Positions 18,851 through 29,162 of a DNA stretch of 64,000 nt are shown piece after piece. Position 1 is the first letter of the stretch. Each line of letters begins with the position of its first letter. The DNA is from Cupriavidus campinensis (GTDB lineage Bacteria > Pseudomonadota > Gammaproteobacteria > Burkholderiales > Burkholderiaceae). The stretch spans positions 42,498-106,497 of the forward strand of contig NZ_CAJPVH010000016.1 in assembly GCF_905397395.1 (NCBI RefSeq). The letters are read 5' to 3'. The position numbers were made by a program, and so were the translations under genes. Below the pieces are notes generated by a model. It made no database searches and was not told the DNA's origin. It worked only from the letters and a program-made list of their open reading frames with translations.

Positions 18851-19735
18851 ATGCCCATCCTCGACACCCGCATCCGGCACGTCCTTCAACACCCCGGCCG
18901 CTTCATCCTGACCACGCTCCGGGAATTCCGCGCCAACCAGGGCCTGCTGCTGGCCGGGGCGGTGGCGTACTACGCGCTGCTGTCGATCGTGCCGTTGCTG
19001 ATCCTGATGCTGATTGGCCTGTCGCACGTGATCGACCCGGCCCGGCTGCTCGATACGCTGGCGCGCTACCTGGAATGGCTGCTCCCGGGGCAGTCACGCG
19101 CGCTGGTGGCAGAACTGGCGCGCTTCATGGAGCACCCCGCCCTCGGCTGGGTGCTGCTGGTGACGATGATCTTCTTCAGTTCGCTGGCCTTCACCGTGCT
19201 CGAGAACGCCATGTCGGTCATCTTCATCCATCGCGTGGCCATCCGGCGGCGCCATTTCCTGGTCTCGGCCATCCTGCCCTATTGCTACATCCTCGTGCTC
19301 AGCGTGGGGCTGCTGGTGGTGACACTGGTGGCGGGCGGGCTCCAGACCATCGGCGAGCGGCACCTGGAGGTGCTCGGCCATGACTGGTCGCTGGACCGCC
19401 TGTCCGGCACCCTGCTCTACCTGCTCGGGCTGGCTGGCGAGATCCTGCTGCTGACCTCGATCTACCTCGTCATGCCGGTAGGCCGGCTCTCGGTGCGCCA
19501 TGCACTGGTGGGGGCGGTGTTCGCCTGCGTGCTCTGGGAGGTGTCCCGCCACGTGCTGGTCTGGTATTTCGCCACGCTGTCCCAGGTGGGGCGGGTGTAC
19601 GGCTCCCTGACCACGGCCATCGTGGTGCTGCTGAGCCTGGAGATCGCCGCCACGCTGCTGCTGTTCGGCGCGCAGGTCATCGCCGCCGTGGAGCGCTCCG
19701 GCGCCGACCCGGCGCCGCAAGGCTTCCACACCTAG
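18851..19735 (+). CDS. YihY/BrkB family inner-membrane protein
   Basis: This 294-residue membrane protein shows the YihY/BrkB pattern: an N-terminal cytoplasmic stretch, then LLLAGAVAYYALLSIVPLLI, and later VLLVTMIFFSSLAFTVLENA, ILPYCYILVLSVGLLVVTLV and LGLAGEILLLTSIYLVMPV, about six helices in all. The biochemical role of the family is not settled; it was once annotated as RNase BN and as a Bordetella serum-resistance factor. The ATG at 18851 was chosen because the family begins shortly before the first helix; an upstream in-frame start at 18716 would add 45 residues of non-family sequence. Confidence 0.88.
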   Translation: MPILDTRIRHVLQHPGRFILTTLREFRANQGLLLAGAVAYYALLSIVPLLILMLIGLSHVIDPARLLDTLARYLEWLLPGQSRALVAELARFMEHPALGWVLLVTMIFFSSLAFTVLENAMSVIFIHRVAIRRRHFLVSAILPYCYILVLSVGLLVVTLVAGGLQTIGERHLEVLGHDWSLDRLSGTLLYLLGLAGEILLLTSIYLVMPVGRLSVRHALVGAVFACVLWEVSRHVLVWYFATLSQVGRVYGSLTTAIVVLLSLEIAATLLLFGAQVIAAVERSGADPAPQGFHT

Positions 19736-19787
19736 CCGCCAATCGGCCATTTGGCGGTAGATAACCGACAATTGCCGGATTTGTCGG
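19736..19787. promoter_or_regulatory. two tandem hairpins ahead of icd
   Basis: Two 7-bp inverted repeats lie side by side just after the BrkB-like stop: CCGCCAA/TTGGCGG (19736-19757) and CCGACAA/TTGTCGG (19765-19787). Their arms are related in sequence. Neither is followed by a T-run. They may be a transcription end for the upstream gene or operator-like palindromes for icd, whose ATG is about 175 bases on. The remaining bases to 19960 are relatively AT-rich and probably hold the icd promoter, which I could not fix. Confidence 0.4.
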
Positions 19788-19960
19788 CATGATGGATGAC
19801 ACAAACAACTTCGACATCTGAATGCCTTTGCATACATCCGCGCAAAAACCGCAATGGTTCGCCCCTCCCGACACCAAAAATAAGGCAAAATTCGGGTCTT
19901 GCCCCCGGCTGTGACCCACCCGGGGCATTTTCCAACCTGATTCTTGATGCGAGATAAGCA

Positions 19961-22204
<2,244 letters not shown>

Positions 22205-22216
22205 TGACCGCCCCCT

Positions 22217-22287
22217 CCGCCCCGGCACCCGGGGCGGAACCGCCAGAACGGCCGGGCCCGCGCAACCGCGTGGACCTGGCCGTTTTG
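22217..22287 (+). terminator. double-hairpin terminator after icd
   Basis: A perfect 9-bp stem (CCGCCCCGG, loop CAC, CCGGGGCGG; 22217-22237) starts 13 bases after the icd stop. A second hairpin follows, with AACGGCC at 22247-22253 pairing with GGCCGTT at 22278-22284 and ending in GTTTTG. The short T-run makes the second an intrinsic terminator candidate. Confidence 0.65.
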
Positions 22288-22312
22288 CATTGACCACCAC
22301 ACAAGCCACATC

Positions 22313-24247
22313 GTGCAGGAATCCCCGCACTCCCTCGCCGCCGCCGGACTCGACAGCGCCGCCTTCCACGCGCTGGCGGACGCGCTCGACCAGGCGTTCT
22401 GCATCATCGAGGTGATTTTCGACGGCGACCGGGCAATCGACTACCGCTTTGTCACGGTCAACCACGTGTTCGAGGCCCAGACCGGGCTGCATCAGGCGCA
22501 GGGCCGCAATATGCGCGACCTCGCACCCGGGCACGAGGCCCACTGGTTCGAGATCTATGGCGAGGTGGCGCTGCGCGGCCATCCGCGCCACTTCGTCGAG
22601 CAGGCGCGCGCGCTGGACCGCTGGTTCGAGGTGCACGCCTTCCGCGTGGGCGATGGCGTCCGCCCGCTGGTCGGCGTGCTGTTCCGCGACATCACCGCCC
22701 GGCGCGAGGCCGAGGCGGCGCTGCGCAAGACCGAAACCCAGGCGCAGCTGGCCGTGGCCATCGCCCGGCTCGGCACCTTCCGGCAGGACACCGAAACCGG
22801 GCTGGTCTATATGGATGCGCGCATGCGCGAGTTGCGCGGCGGCGGCGAGGCCGAAGTCATGCCGCTGGCCGAGACCCTGCAACGCGTGCACCCCGATGAC
22901 CGGCCCCGGCTGCTGCAGGCCGTGGAAACCGCCATCGCCACGGCCGACGAAAGCGGCGGCGGCGGCTTCGAGGTGGACTACCGCATCCTCTGGCCCGACG
23001 GCAGCGAGCACTGGCACGCGGCCAACGGGCAGGTCGAGTTCGAGGGCGAGGGGCGCAGGCGGCACCAGGCCAGCGTGCTGGGTACGGCACTCGACATCAC
23101 CGTGCGCAAGCAGGCCGAGGCCATCCTGCGCGAGGCCGACGCGCGCAAGGACGAATTCCTCGCCACGCTGGCGCACGAGCTGCGCAACCCGCTGGCCACC
23201 ATCCACAACGCGCTCCAGCTCCAGCGCGCCGATGCCGCCCGGGTGGACGCGCCGCGCCTCCAGGCCATGCTCGACCGCCAGGTGGAGCACATGATGCGGC
23301 TGATCGACGAACTGATGGAGGTCTCGCGCATCACGCGCGGCGTGATCGAGCTGAAGCATGAAGCGCTCGACTTCGCCGACGTGCTGCGCAATGCCGTGGA
23401 AGCCGCCCGCCCCGCCGCCATCCAGGCGGGCCACGTGCTGACGCTGCAGCCCGCCGACGGCCCGCTGCCGGTGCACGGCGACGCGGTGCGGCTGGCGCAG
23501 ATCCTCGGCAACCTGCTGGCCAACGCGGTGCGCTACACCGATCCGGGCGGCCGCATCGACGTGCACGCGTGGCGCGATGCCGCCGGCATCCACGCCGCCG
23601 TGACCGACACCGGCATCGGCATCCCGCCCGGGCATCTGGGGCGGCTCTTCGCGCTGTTCGGCCAGTTCGACAAGAACGCGCCGCGCTCGCAGGGCGGGCT
23701 CGGCATCGGGCTCGCCACCGCGCGCAAGCTGGCGCAGATGCATGGCGGCGACGTCCAGGCCGCCAGCCCCGGCCCGGGGCTGGGCAGCACCTTCACCGTC
23801 ACCCTGCCGGCCAGCGACGCCCCCGCCGCGGCCGACGACGCGAAAAGCCGACCCGGCTCCCTGCCCAACCCGGTGCGCGTGCTGGTAGTGGATGACAACC
23901 GCGACGCCGCCGACAGCGTGGCGATGCTGCTGGACATGTACGGCGCGACCGCGACGGTGGCCTACGATGGCGCGAGCGCGCTGGAGTCCCTCGCCCAATG
24001 GTGGCCGGACGTGGTGCTGCTGGACCTCGGCATGCCTTCAATGGATGGCTACGAGGTGGCCACCCGCATCCGCCAGACCTGGCCCGATCGACCGGTGACG
24101 CTGGTGGCGCTGACCGGCTGGGGCCAGGCCGCCGACCGCGACCGCACCCGCGCGCATGGCTTCGACGCCCACCTCGTGAAGCCGGTGGGGCTGGACGCCC
24201 TGCTGGCGCTCCTTGCCGGCTGCGGCGGCGCTGCATCGCCCAAATAG
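22313..24247 (+). CDS. PAS-PAS hybrid sensor histidine kinase with receiver
   Basis: The 644-residue protein lacks membrane helices and should be a cytoplasmic sensor. Order of domains: PAS (about 25-130), second PAS/PAC (about 145-265, with ILWPDGSEHW), HisKA with phospho-accepting His in LAHELRNP near residue 288, HATPase with N box LLANAVRY and glycine motifs DTGIGIPPG and GGLGIGLATARKLAQMHGG, then a C-terminal receiver (about 522-640) with VLVVDDNRD and VVLLDLGMPSMDG. A GTG at 22313 is the start; no clear Shine-Dalgarno is visible. No partner regulator lies beside it, so its output is unknown. It follows icd after the terminator. Confidence 0.92.
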   Translation: MQESPHSLAAAGLDSAAFHALADALDQAFCIIEVIFDGDRAIDYRFVTVNHVFEAQTGLHQAQGRNMRDLAPGHEAHWFEIYGEVALRGHPRHFVEQARALDRWFEVHAFRVGDGVRPLVGVLFRDITARREAEAALRKTETQAQLAVAIARLGTFRQDTETGLVYMDARMRELRGGGEAEVMPLAETLQRVHPDDRPRLLQAVETAIATADESGGGGFEVDYRILWPDGSEHWHAANGQVEFEGEGRRRHQASVLGTALDITVRKQAEAILREADARKDEFLATLAHELRNPLATIHNALQLQRADAARVDAPRLQAMLDRQVEHMMRLIDELMEVSRITRGVIELKHEALDFADVLRNAVEAARPAAIQAGHVLTLQPADGPLPVHGDAVRLAQILGNLLANAVRYTDPGGRIDVHAWRDAAGIHAAVTDTGIGIPPGHLGRLFALFGQFDKNAPRSQGGLGIGLATARKLAQMHGGDVQAASPGPGLGSTFTVTLPASDAPAAADDAKSRPGSLPNPVRVLVVDDNRDAADSVAMLLDMYGATATVAYDGASALESLAQWWPDVVLLDLGMPSMDGYEVATRIRQTWPDRPVTLVALTGWGQAADRDRTRAHGFDAHLVKPVGLDALLALLAGCGGAASPK

Positions 24248-24315
24248 GCCCCATTCGTCACACGTTACGCCGATGGTCTATGGTGATAAGCCCAGGACCC
24301 AGCGGAGCGAGTGCC

Positions 24316-24669
24316 ATGGCATACATCGACGGATTCGTGCTGGCCGTGAAGACGGCCAATCGGGAAACCTACCGGCAAGTGGCGCAGAAGGCGTCTACCG
24401 TGTTCAAGGAACACGGCGCGCTGAAAGTGGTGGAATGCTGGGGCGACGATGTGCCGGAAGGCAAGGTCACCTCGTTCACCATGGCCGTCCAGCGCAAGGA
24501 CGACGAGACGGTGGTGTTTTCGTGGATCCTGTGGCCCTCGCGCGAGGCGCGCGACAAGGGCATGGCCGCCGCGATGGCGGACGAACGGCTCAAGGAGGGC
24601 ATGGACCCGATGCCGTTCGACGGCCAGCGCATGATCTTCGGCGGCTTCGAGGTCATCGTGGATGCCTAG
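24316..24669 (+). CDS. DUF1428 family protein
   Basis: This 117-residue protein matches the DUF1428 family: MAYIDGFVLAVKTANRETYR at the start, then EHGALKVVECWGDDVPEGK, TVVFSWILWPSREARD and a terminal FDGQRMIFGGFEVIVDA. The family has a dimeric ferredoxin-like alpha/beta barrel fold and no firmly known function. The ATG at 24316 gives exactly the family length. Its TAG stop shares bases with the TAG stop of the convergent LysR gene (CTAG at 24666-24669). Confidence 0.9.
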   Translation: MAYIDGFVLAVKTANRETYRQVAQKASTVFKEHGALKVVECWGDDVPEGKVTSFTMAVQRKDDETVVFSWILWPSREARDKGMAAAMADERLKEGMDPMPFDGQRMIFGGFEVIVDA

Positions 24670-25544
24670 TGGATGCCGGGTAGCAAAGTGCGCTCCACGG
24701 CCTCGGTGAGCGCCTGCAGCACCCGGCTGTCCTCGTCGGCCTTGCGCGACACCAGCGAGATCTGCAGCGTCGGCGCGTCGGCCCCCAGCCGCACGCGCCG
24801 CACGGGATAGCGGTCGCAGACCGTCGGGTCCATCAGCTGCACCACGGAGACGCCCAGCCCCGCGCTGACCATGGCGACGATGGCGATCACGCTGTCGAAC
24901 TCCATCGCACTGCGTTTCTCCGGCATCACCCCGTGCACGTACCGCGCCGCCATGGCGCCGGTGACGGTGGCGCGGTCGTAGCGGATCCAGTCGTAGCGGG
25001 CGAGCAGATCGGCTGCGCTGGCCTCCCCCACGTCCGGCGGGGCGATCAGCACCATCTCCCGCGTGCCCACAGGATGCCAGCGCAGGCTCGCCACGCGGCC
25101 GGCTTCGGGCCGGGCCACCACCGCCGCATCGAGCTGCCCCGCCTTGACCAGATCCAGCAGCCCGGCGCTGCGCCCGCGTACCGGCCGCACGCGCAGCTTG
25201 GGATAGTGGTCGCGCAGGTGGCGCAGCGTGCCCGGCAGCAGCACCGGCTGGATCGACTCGATCACCCCGAGCCGGACCGAGCCCTCCACGGCCACGGACA
25301 CCCGGCGCCGCAGCGCATGGAGGTAGCGCAGCCCGCCCTCCATGGCGGCGGCCACCTCGTGCGCTACGGCTGTGGGCCGCACCTGCAGGCCGGAACGGTC
25401 GAACAGGGGCTGGCCGACGTACTGCTCCAGCTGCTTCATCTGCATGCTGACCGCGCTCGGCGTGAGGTGCATCGTGGCGGCAGCCGCCGCGAACGAGCCC
25501 TCCTCGATCACGGCGGCAAGGGTGGCGAAGGTCTCCAGCTTCAT
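24666..25544 (-). CDS. LysR-family transcriptional regulator
   Basis: The 292-residue protein has the LysR winged helix-turn-helix at residues 1-60 (TFATLAAVIEEGSFAAAAAT then LTPSAVSMQMKQLEQYVGQP) followed by a periplasmic-binding-like effector domain. The ATG at 25544 has AAGGA upstream. It is divergent from the TauD-like dioxygenase and Bug genes, so it most likely regulates them in response to their substrate. A palindrome in the shared 144-base gap is a candidate binding site. Confidence 0.93.
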   Translation of the reverse strand: MKLETFATLAAVIEEGSFAAAAATMHLTPSAVSMQMKQLEQYVGQPLFDRSGLQVRPTAVAHEVAAAMEGGLRYLHALRRRVSVAVEGSVRLGVIESIQPVLLPGTLRHLRDHYPKLRVRPVRGRSAGLLDLVKAGQLDAAVVARPEAGRVASLRWHPVGTREMVLIAPPDVGEASAADLLARYDWIRYDRATVTGAMAARYVHGVMPEKRSAMEFDSVIAIVAMVSAGLGVSVVQLMDPTVCDRYPVRRVRLGADAPTLQISLVSRKADEDSRVLQALTEAVERTLLPGIH

Positions 25545-25561
25545 CAGTTTTCCTTATCAGC

Positions 25562-25577
25562 GACGTCAAGGAACGTC
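25562..25577. promoter_or_regulatory. candidate LysR operator
   Basis: GACGT and ACGTC are separated by 6 bases in the gap between the LysR gene and the dioxygenase gene. The GACGTC hexamer recurs at about 25617-25622 and near 25650. The arrangement suits a LysR-type dyad plus activation sites, but no T-N11-A core was firmly fixed, so this is a suggestion. Confidence 0.4.
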
Positions 25578-25688
25578 ACTTTTTCTTAGCTGTGCGGAAG
25601 CTTAGACTGGCTGCACGACGTCATGCAAGGCGCTCCGCCGGCGCCCGCATCCGACGTCCCTTCCATAAGACTCCGAGACACCGCCCCC

Positions 25689-26831
25689 ATGACTGCCGAT
25701 CACCCTACTGATCACCCAGATCACCCCCCCTATCGCCCCACCGCGTGGCTGGCCGCCGATGCCGACCGCGACACCTCCTGGATCCAGCGCCTCTCCGCCG
25801 CCGAGATCGCCAGCTTCGACGCCGCCCTGCACCACGCCAGCGCGCTGGACAAGCCGCTGCTGGAGATGACCGCCGATGACTTCCCGCTCGATGCCGCCGC
25901 GCGTGACGCGCTGGCCCGCGCCATCGACACCACGCAGGGCCGCTGGGGCATGTGCCTGGTCAAAGGCTTTCCCGTGCACCGCTGGACCGAGGACGAGACC
26001 CGCCTCGCCTACTGGGGCATGGGCCTGCACATGGGCGTGGCCCGCACGCAGAACCGCGCCAGCGACTTCATGAACGATGTGCGCGACGTGGGCGCCGCCT
26101 ACAAGAGCAAGAACGGCCGGGGCTACAACACCAACGCCGGCCTCGACTTCCACACCGATTCCTGCGACGTGGTGGGCCTGCTGTGCCGCCGCGCCGCCCG
26201 TACCGGCGGCGCGAGCAAGGTGGTCAGCTCGATCGCCCTGCGGGACGCCATGCTGCGCCGCCGCCCGGACCTCGAAGCCGTGCTCCACACCCCGTTCCAC
26301 TACAGCTACCAGGGCGCGCAGGCCCCCTCCCAGCCGCCGCACTATGCCTGCACCATCCTCGGCAACCATCCGTGGGCGTTCGCCATGCGCACCAATCGCA
26401 AGAACGTGGTGGCCGCCCAGCGCGACTTCGACGATGTGCCGCGCCTGACGCCGGCCCAGGAAGCCGCCCTTGACGAACTGGACACCCTGCTGACCGACCC
26501 GAGCCTGTGCTTCTCGATGCAGCTGGAGCAGGGCGACCTGCAACTGCTGAACAACTACGTCACCGTGCATTCGCGCACGAACTTCGAGGACTACGAGGAG
26601 TTCGACCGCAAGCGCCACCTGCTGCGGCTCTGGCTGGCCGTGCCGGGGGCCCAGCCGCTGCCCGATGAGTGGGCCGACTACTTCACCGACGTCCGCGCGG
26701 GCGCGGTGCGCGGTGGCCTGCGCGGCAGCGCGCGCAGCGCCGCGTTTGACGCCTACGAGCGCCGCCAGGCCGCCGCGCTGGGCATGCCGCTGATGCCATG
26801 GGCGCCGGCCACCCGGCCCGCCACGGCCTAG
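25689..26831 (+). CDS. TauD/TfdA-type Fe(II)/2-oxoglutarate dioxygenase
   Basis: The 380-residue protein has the facial triad of a 2-oxoglutarate-dependent oxygenase: the HxD pair in LDFHTDSCDVVGLLCRR and the distal His in NNYVTVHSRTNFED, with a 2-oxoglutarate-binding Arg candidate in RKRHLLRLWLA. Such enzymes hydroxylate small molecules, often releasing sulfite, phosphonate or amine groups; the substrate is not predictable here. The ATG at 25689 was preferred; the frame is open up to 25623. The next gene, 49 bases on, codes for a Bug binding protein, so a shared pathway of uptake and oxidation of an organic acid is likely. Confidence 0.88.
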   Translation: MTADHPTDHPDHPPYRPTAWLAADADRDTSWIQRLSAAEIASFDAALHHASALDKPLLEMTADDFPLDAAARDALARAIDTTQGRWGMCLVKGFPVHRWTEDETRLAYWGMGLHMGVARTQNRASDFMNDVRDVGAAYKSKNGRGYNTNAGLDFHTDSCDVVGLLCRRAARTGGASKVVSSIALRDAMLRRRPDLEAVLHTPFHYSYQGAQAPSQPPHYACTILGNHPWAFAMRTNRKNVVAAQRDFDDVPRLTPAQEAALDELDTLLTDPSLCFSMQLEQGDLQLLNNYVTVHSRTNFEDYEEFDRKRHLLRLWLAVPGAQPLPDEWADYFTDVRAGAVRGGLRGSARSAAFDAYERRQAAALGMPLMPWAPATRPATA

Positions 26832-26880
26832 GCGCCAGCATCGCCCCACAAAAAATACAAAGATAAAAACGGAGACAACC

Positions 26881-27837
26881 ATGGAACGACGCGATTTCCT
26901 CGCGCTGCTGTCGGCGGCGCTGATCCTGCCCCCGGGTCTGGCGCGCGCGGCGCCGGCCGTCACGAAAGTCCTCGTCGGCGCCACGCCGGGCGGCGGTACC
27001 GACATCGTCGCGCGCTCGCTCTCGGCGGAGCTGGAGCAGCGGCTCAGGCATCCCTTTATCGTCGAGAACCGGGGCGGCGCGGCCGGCAATATCGCGGCCA
27101 TTGCCGTGGCCAAGGCGGACCCCGATGGCGGCACGCTGCTGCTGAGCTACACCAGCCACGCCATCAATCCGGCGCTGTTCGAGAAGAAGCCGTTCGACGC
27201 CATCAAGGACTTCACGCCGATCTCGCTGATCGCCAGTTCGCCGCTGATCCTGGTGTCGCGCCCGGACCTTGGCGTCACCAACCTGCGCGAGCTGGTGGCG
27301 CTGGCGAAGGCCAAGCCGGGCAAGCTGAGCATCGCCGTGGCTGGCGTGGGCAGCGCCAACCATCTGGCGGGAGAGATGCTCAAGCACGAGGCTGGCATCG
27401 ACATCGTCAGCGTGCCGTACAAGGGCGCCGGCCCGGCCGTGGCCGATGTGGTGGGCAGCCAGGCCGACCTGCTGCTCGGCAACGTGGCCACGGTGCAGCC
27501 GCTGCTGGCGGCCGGCAAGCTCAAGGGGCTCGGCGTAAGCAGCCCGCAGCGGCTGCCGGCGTTCCCGGACCTCGCCCCGATTGCCGATCTCGTGCCGGGC
27601 TTCGACTACAGCTCGTGGTATGGGCTGCTCGGCCCGGCCGGCATGCCGCCGGATCTGGTGCGGGAGCTGGAGACGGCAGTCCGCGCTGCCGTGGCGGCGC
27701 CGGCCATGCGCAAGCGCTTGCAGGGGGAAGGTCTGGTACCGGTGGGGAACAGCGCCGCCCAGTTCGCGCAGTTCCTGCAGGCGGAAATGGCGCGATGGGC
27801 GAAGGTGGTGGCCGTCACGCACACACGCGTGGCGTGA
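26881..27837 (+). CDS. Bug-family tricarboxylate-type substrate-binding protein
   Basis: This is a periplasmic binding protein of the TctC/Bug type, 318 residues. MERRDFLALLSAALILPPGL is a signal with an RR pair (possible Tat). Mature motifs include VLVGATPGGGTDIVARSLSA, PFIVENRGGAAGNIAAIAVA and VSVPYKGAGPAVADVVG, all typical of the family. GGAGA lies 5 bases before the ATG. TctA/TctB permease genes are not adjacent, which is common for Bug proteins in these bacteria. It is probably cotranscribed with the dioxygenase. Confidence 0.95.
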   Translation: MERRDFLALLSAALILPPGLARAAPAVTKVLVGATPGGGTDIVARSLSAELEQRLRHPFIVENRGGAAGNIAAIAVAKADPDGGTLLLSYTSHAINPALFEKKPFDAIKDFTPISLIASSPLILVSRPDLGVTNLRELVALAKAKPGKLSIAVAGVGSANHLAGEMLKHEAGIDIVSVPYKGAGPAVADVVGSQADLLLGNVATVQPLLAAGKLKGLGVSSPQRLPAFPDLAPIADLVPGFDYSSWYGLLGPAGMPPDLVRELETAVRAAVAAPAMRKRLQGEGLVPVGNSAAQFAQFLQAEMARWAKVVAVTHTRVA

Positions 27838-27876
27838 GCCAGCAGATGGGGATTGCGGGGGACGCGCCGCTGACGG

Positions 27877-28329
27877 TTAGCGGAAGCTGACCGTCACCTC
27901 GTTGCTGCGCCCTTGCAGCGACGGCGCCAGACCGCCGCTTCCCGGCACGCGGAAGGCGAACACGAAGCCCTTGCTGGCATCGTCACCGACGAAGGCGTTG
28001 GTCTTGCCCTCGGCGCCCGGCAGCATCACGCAGCGGTCGGCATTGCAAAGGTAGGCTTGCAGGTCCGGCGGCGGCACGCGTGTGAAGCTGTAGCGCCAGC
28101 GCACCGCAGTGATGACGCCAGCCGACTGGGGCAGCACCCCGCCCGGCACGATCGGCGCGGACAGCGCGCGCTGGCCCCGGTTCGCAATCATCGGGCCTAC
28201 CGCCGAGCCGGTCCAGGCATGGCGCGACGGGCCGATTTCGAGCGTCGCCTTCGTCAAGCCCTGCGCCGCCAGGATCGCCGGCAAGAAGCCGCAGAGCGCG
28301 GCCACCGTCATCGACAGCCAGGCTCGCAT
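27877..28329 (-). CDS. flhE: flagellar protein FlhE
   Basis: FlhE is a periplasmic protein of uncertain role, thought to guard the flagellar export gate against proton leakage. The 150-residue product has a signal peptide (MRAWLSMTVAALCGFLPAIL, cleaved after AAQ or close by) and the small beta-rich FlhE pattern, with ITAVRWRYSFTRVPPPDLQA, YLCNADRCVMLPGAEGKT and FVFAFRVPGSGG; the two Cys may form a disulfide. Its ATG overlaps the fliA TAA stop by one base (TAATG), so translation is coupled. The assignment rests on these segments and on position, without a database search. Confidence 0.75.
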   Translation of the reverse strand: MRAWLSMTVAALCGFLPAILAAQGLTKATLEIGPSRHAWTGSAVGPMIANRGQRALSAPIVPGGVLPQSAGVITAVRWRYSFTRVPPPDLQAYLCNADRCVMLPGAEGKTNAFVGDDASKGFVFAFRVPGSGGLAPSLQGRSNEVTVSFR

Positions 28330-29045
28330 TACAACAGGCCCCGCAGCTGGTTGCGCAGGCGGGTAATCGCCTGGCTGCGGATCTGGCACACGCGCGACTC
28401 GGTCACTTCCAGCACCGCGCCAATCTCGCGCAGGTTCAGCTCCTGGTCGTAGCACAGCGACAGCACCAGCTTCTCCCGCTCGGGCAGCTTGTCGATGGCG
28501 CGGATCAGCGCCTCGCGCATGCCGGACTCCATCAGCACGGTCAGCGGGTTGGCGTCGTCGGTCACGCCAAGGTGGCGGTCCAGGAAGTCTTCCTCGCCGG
28601 AACGCTCGAAGTCCTCGTAGTGCAGCAGCTGGCAGCCGTAGACCTCGTTGAGCAGCTCCTGGTACTCGTCGAGCGGCATGTCCAGTTCCTTGGCCACCTC
28701 GGAGTCGATCGGCGTGCGGCCGAGCTTCTGTTCGAGACCGCGCTGGGTGCGCTCGATCTTGCGCGTGAACTGGCGCAGGCTGCGCGACTGCCAGTCGTTG
28801 GCGCGCACCTCGTCGAGCATCGCGCCTCGGATGCGCTGGCTCGCATAGGTCTCGAAGCGCGCGCCATGGTTGTCTTCATAGCGCTTGGCGGCATCGAGCA
28901 GGCCGATCATGCCGGCCTGGATCAGGTCGTCGATCTGGACACTGGCAGGCAGCTTGGCCGCCAGTTGCAACGCGATCCGTCGCACCAGCGGCGCATGTGA
29001 CTTGACCACGCCTGCCTGTTCGAGCTTTCCCTGAATCGTATACAT
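28329..29045 (-). CDS. fliA: flagellar sigma factor FliA (sigma-28)
   Basis: FliA directs RNA polymerase to late flagellar and chemotaxis promoters and is inhibited by FlgM. The 238 residues contain sigma region 2 (DDLIQAGMIGLLDAAKRYED and RFETYASQRIRGAMLDEVRA), region 3 (FTRKIERTQRGLEQKLGRTP) and region 4 helix-turn-helix (LVLSLCYDQELNLREIGAVL and VTESRVCQIRSQAITRLR). The start at 29045 gives MYTIQGKLEQAGVVKSHAPL, a normal FliA N-terminus. It follows flhG after 117 bases and overlaps flhE. Confidence 0.97.
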   Translation of the reverse strand: MYTIQGKLEQAGVVKSHAPLVRRIALQLAAKLPASVQIDDLIQAGMIGLLDAAKRYEDNHGARFETYASQRIRGAMLDEVRANDWQSRSLRQFTRKIERTQRGLEQKLGRTPIDSEVAKELDMPLDEYQELLNEVYGCQLLHYEDFERSGEEDFLDRHLGVTDDANPLTVLMESGMREALIRAIDKLPEREKLVLSLCYDQELNLREIGAVLEVTESRVCQIRSQAITRLRNQLRGLL

Positions 29046-29162
29046 GGTGGAATTCTCGGTAAGAACTTGGTTCGGTGCCAGCGCCCCGCCTGGCATGGTG
29101 GCCTGCGGGGCGGACTGGCTGGCTGAGTGTCGGTCCGGTTGTTGCGACTTCTTGTTCTGTTG

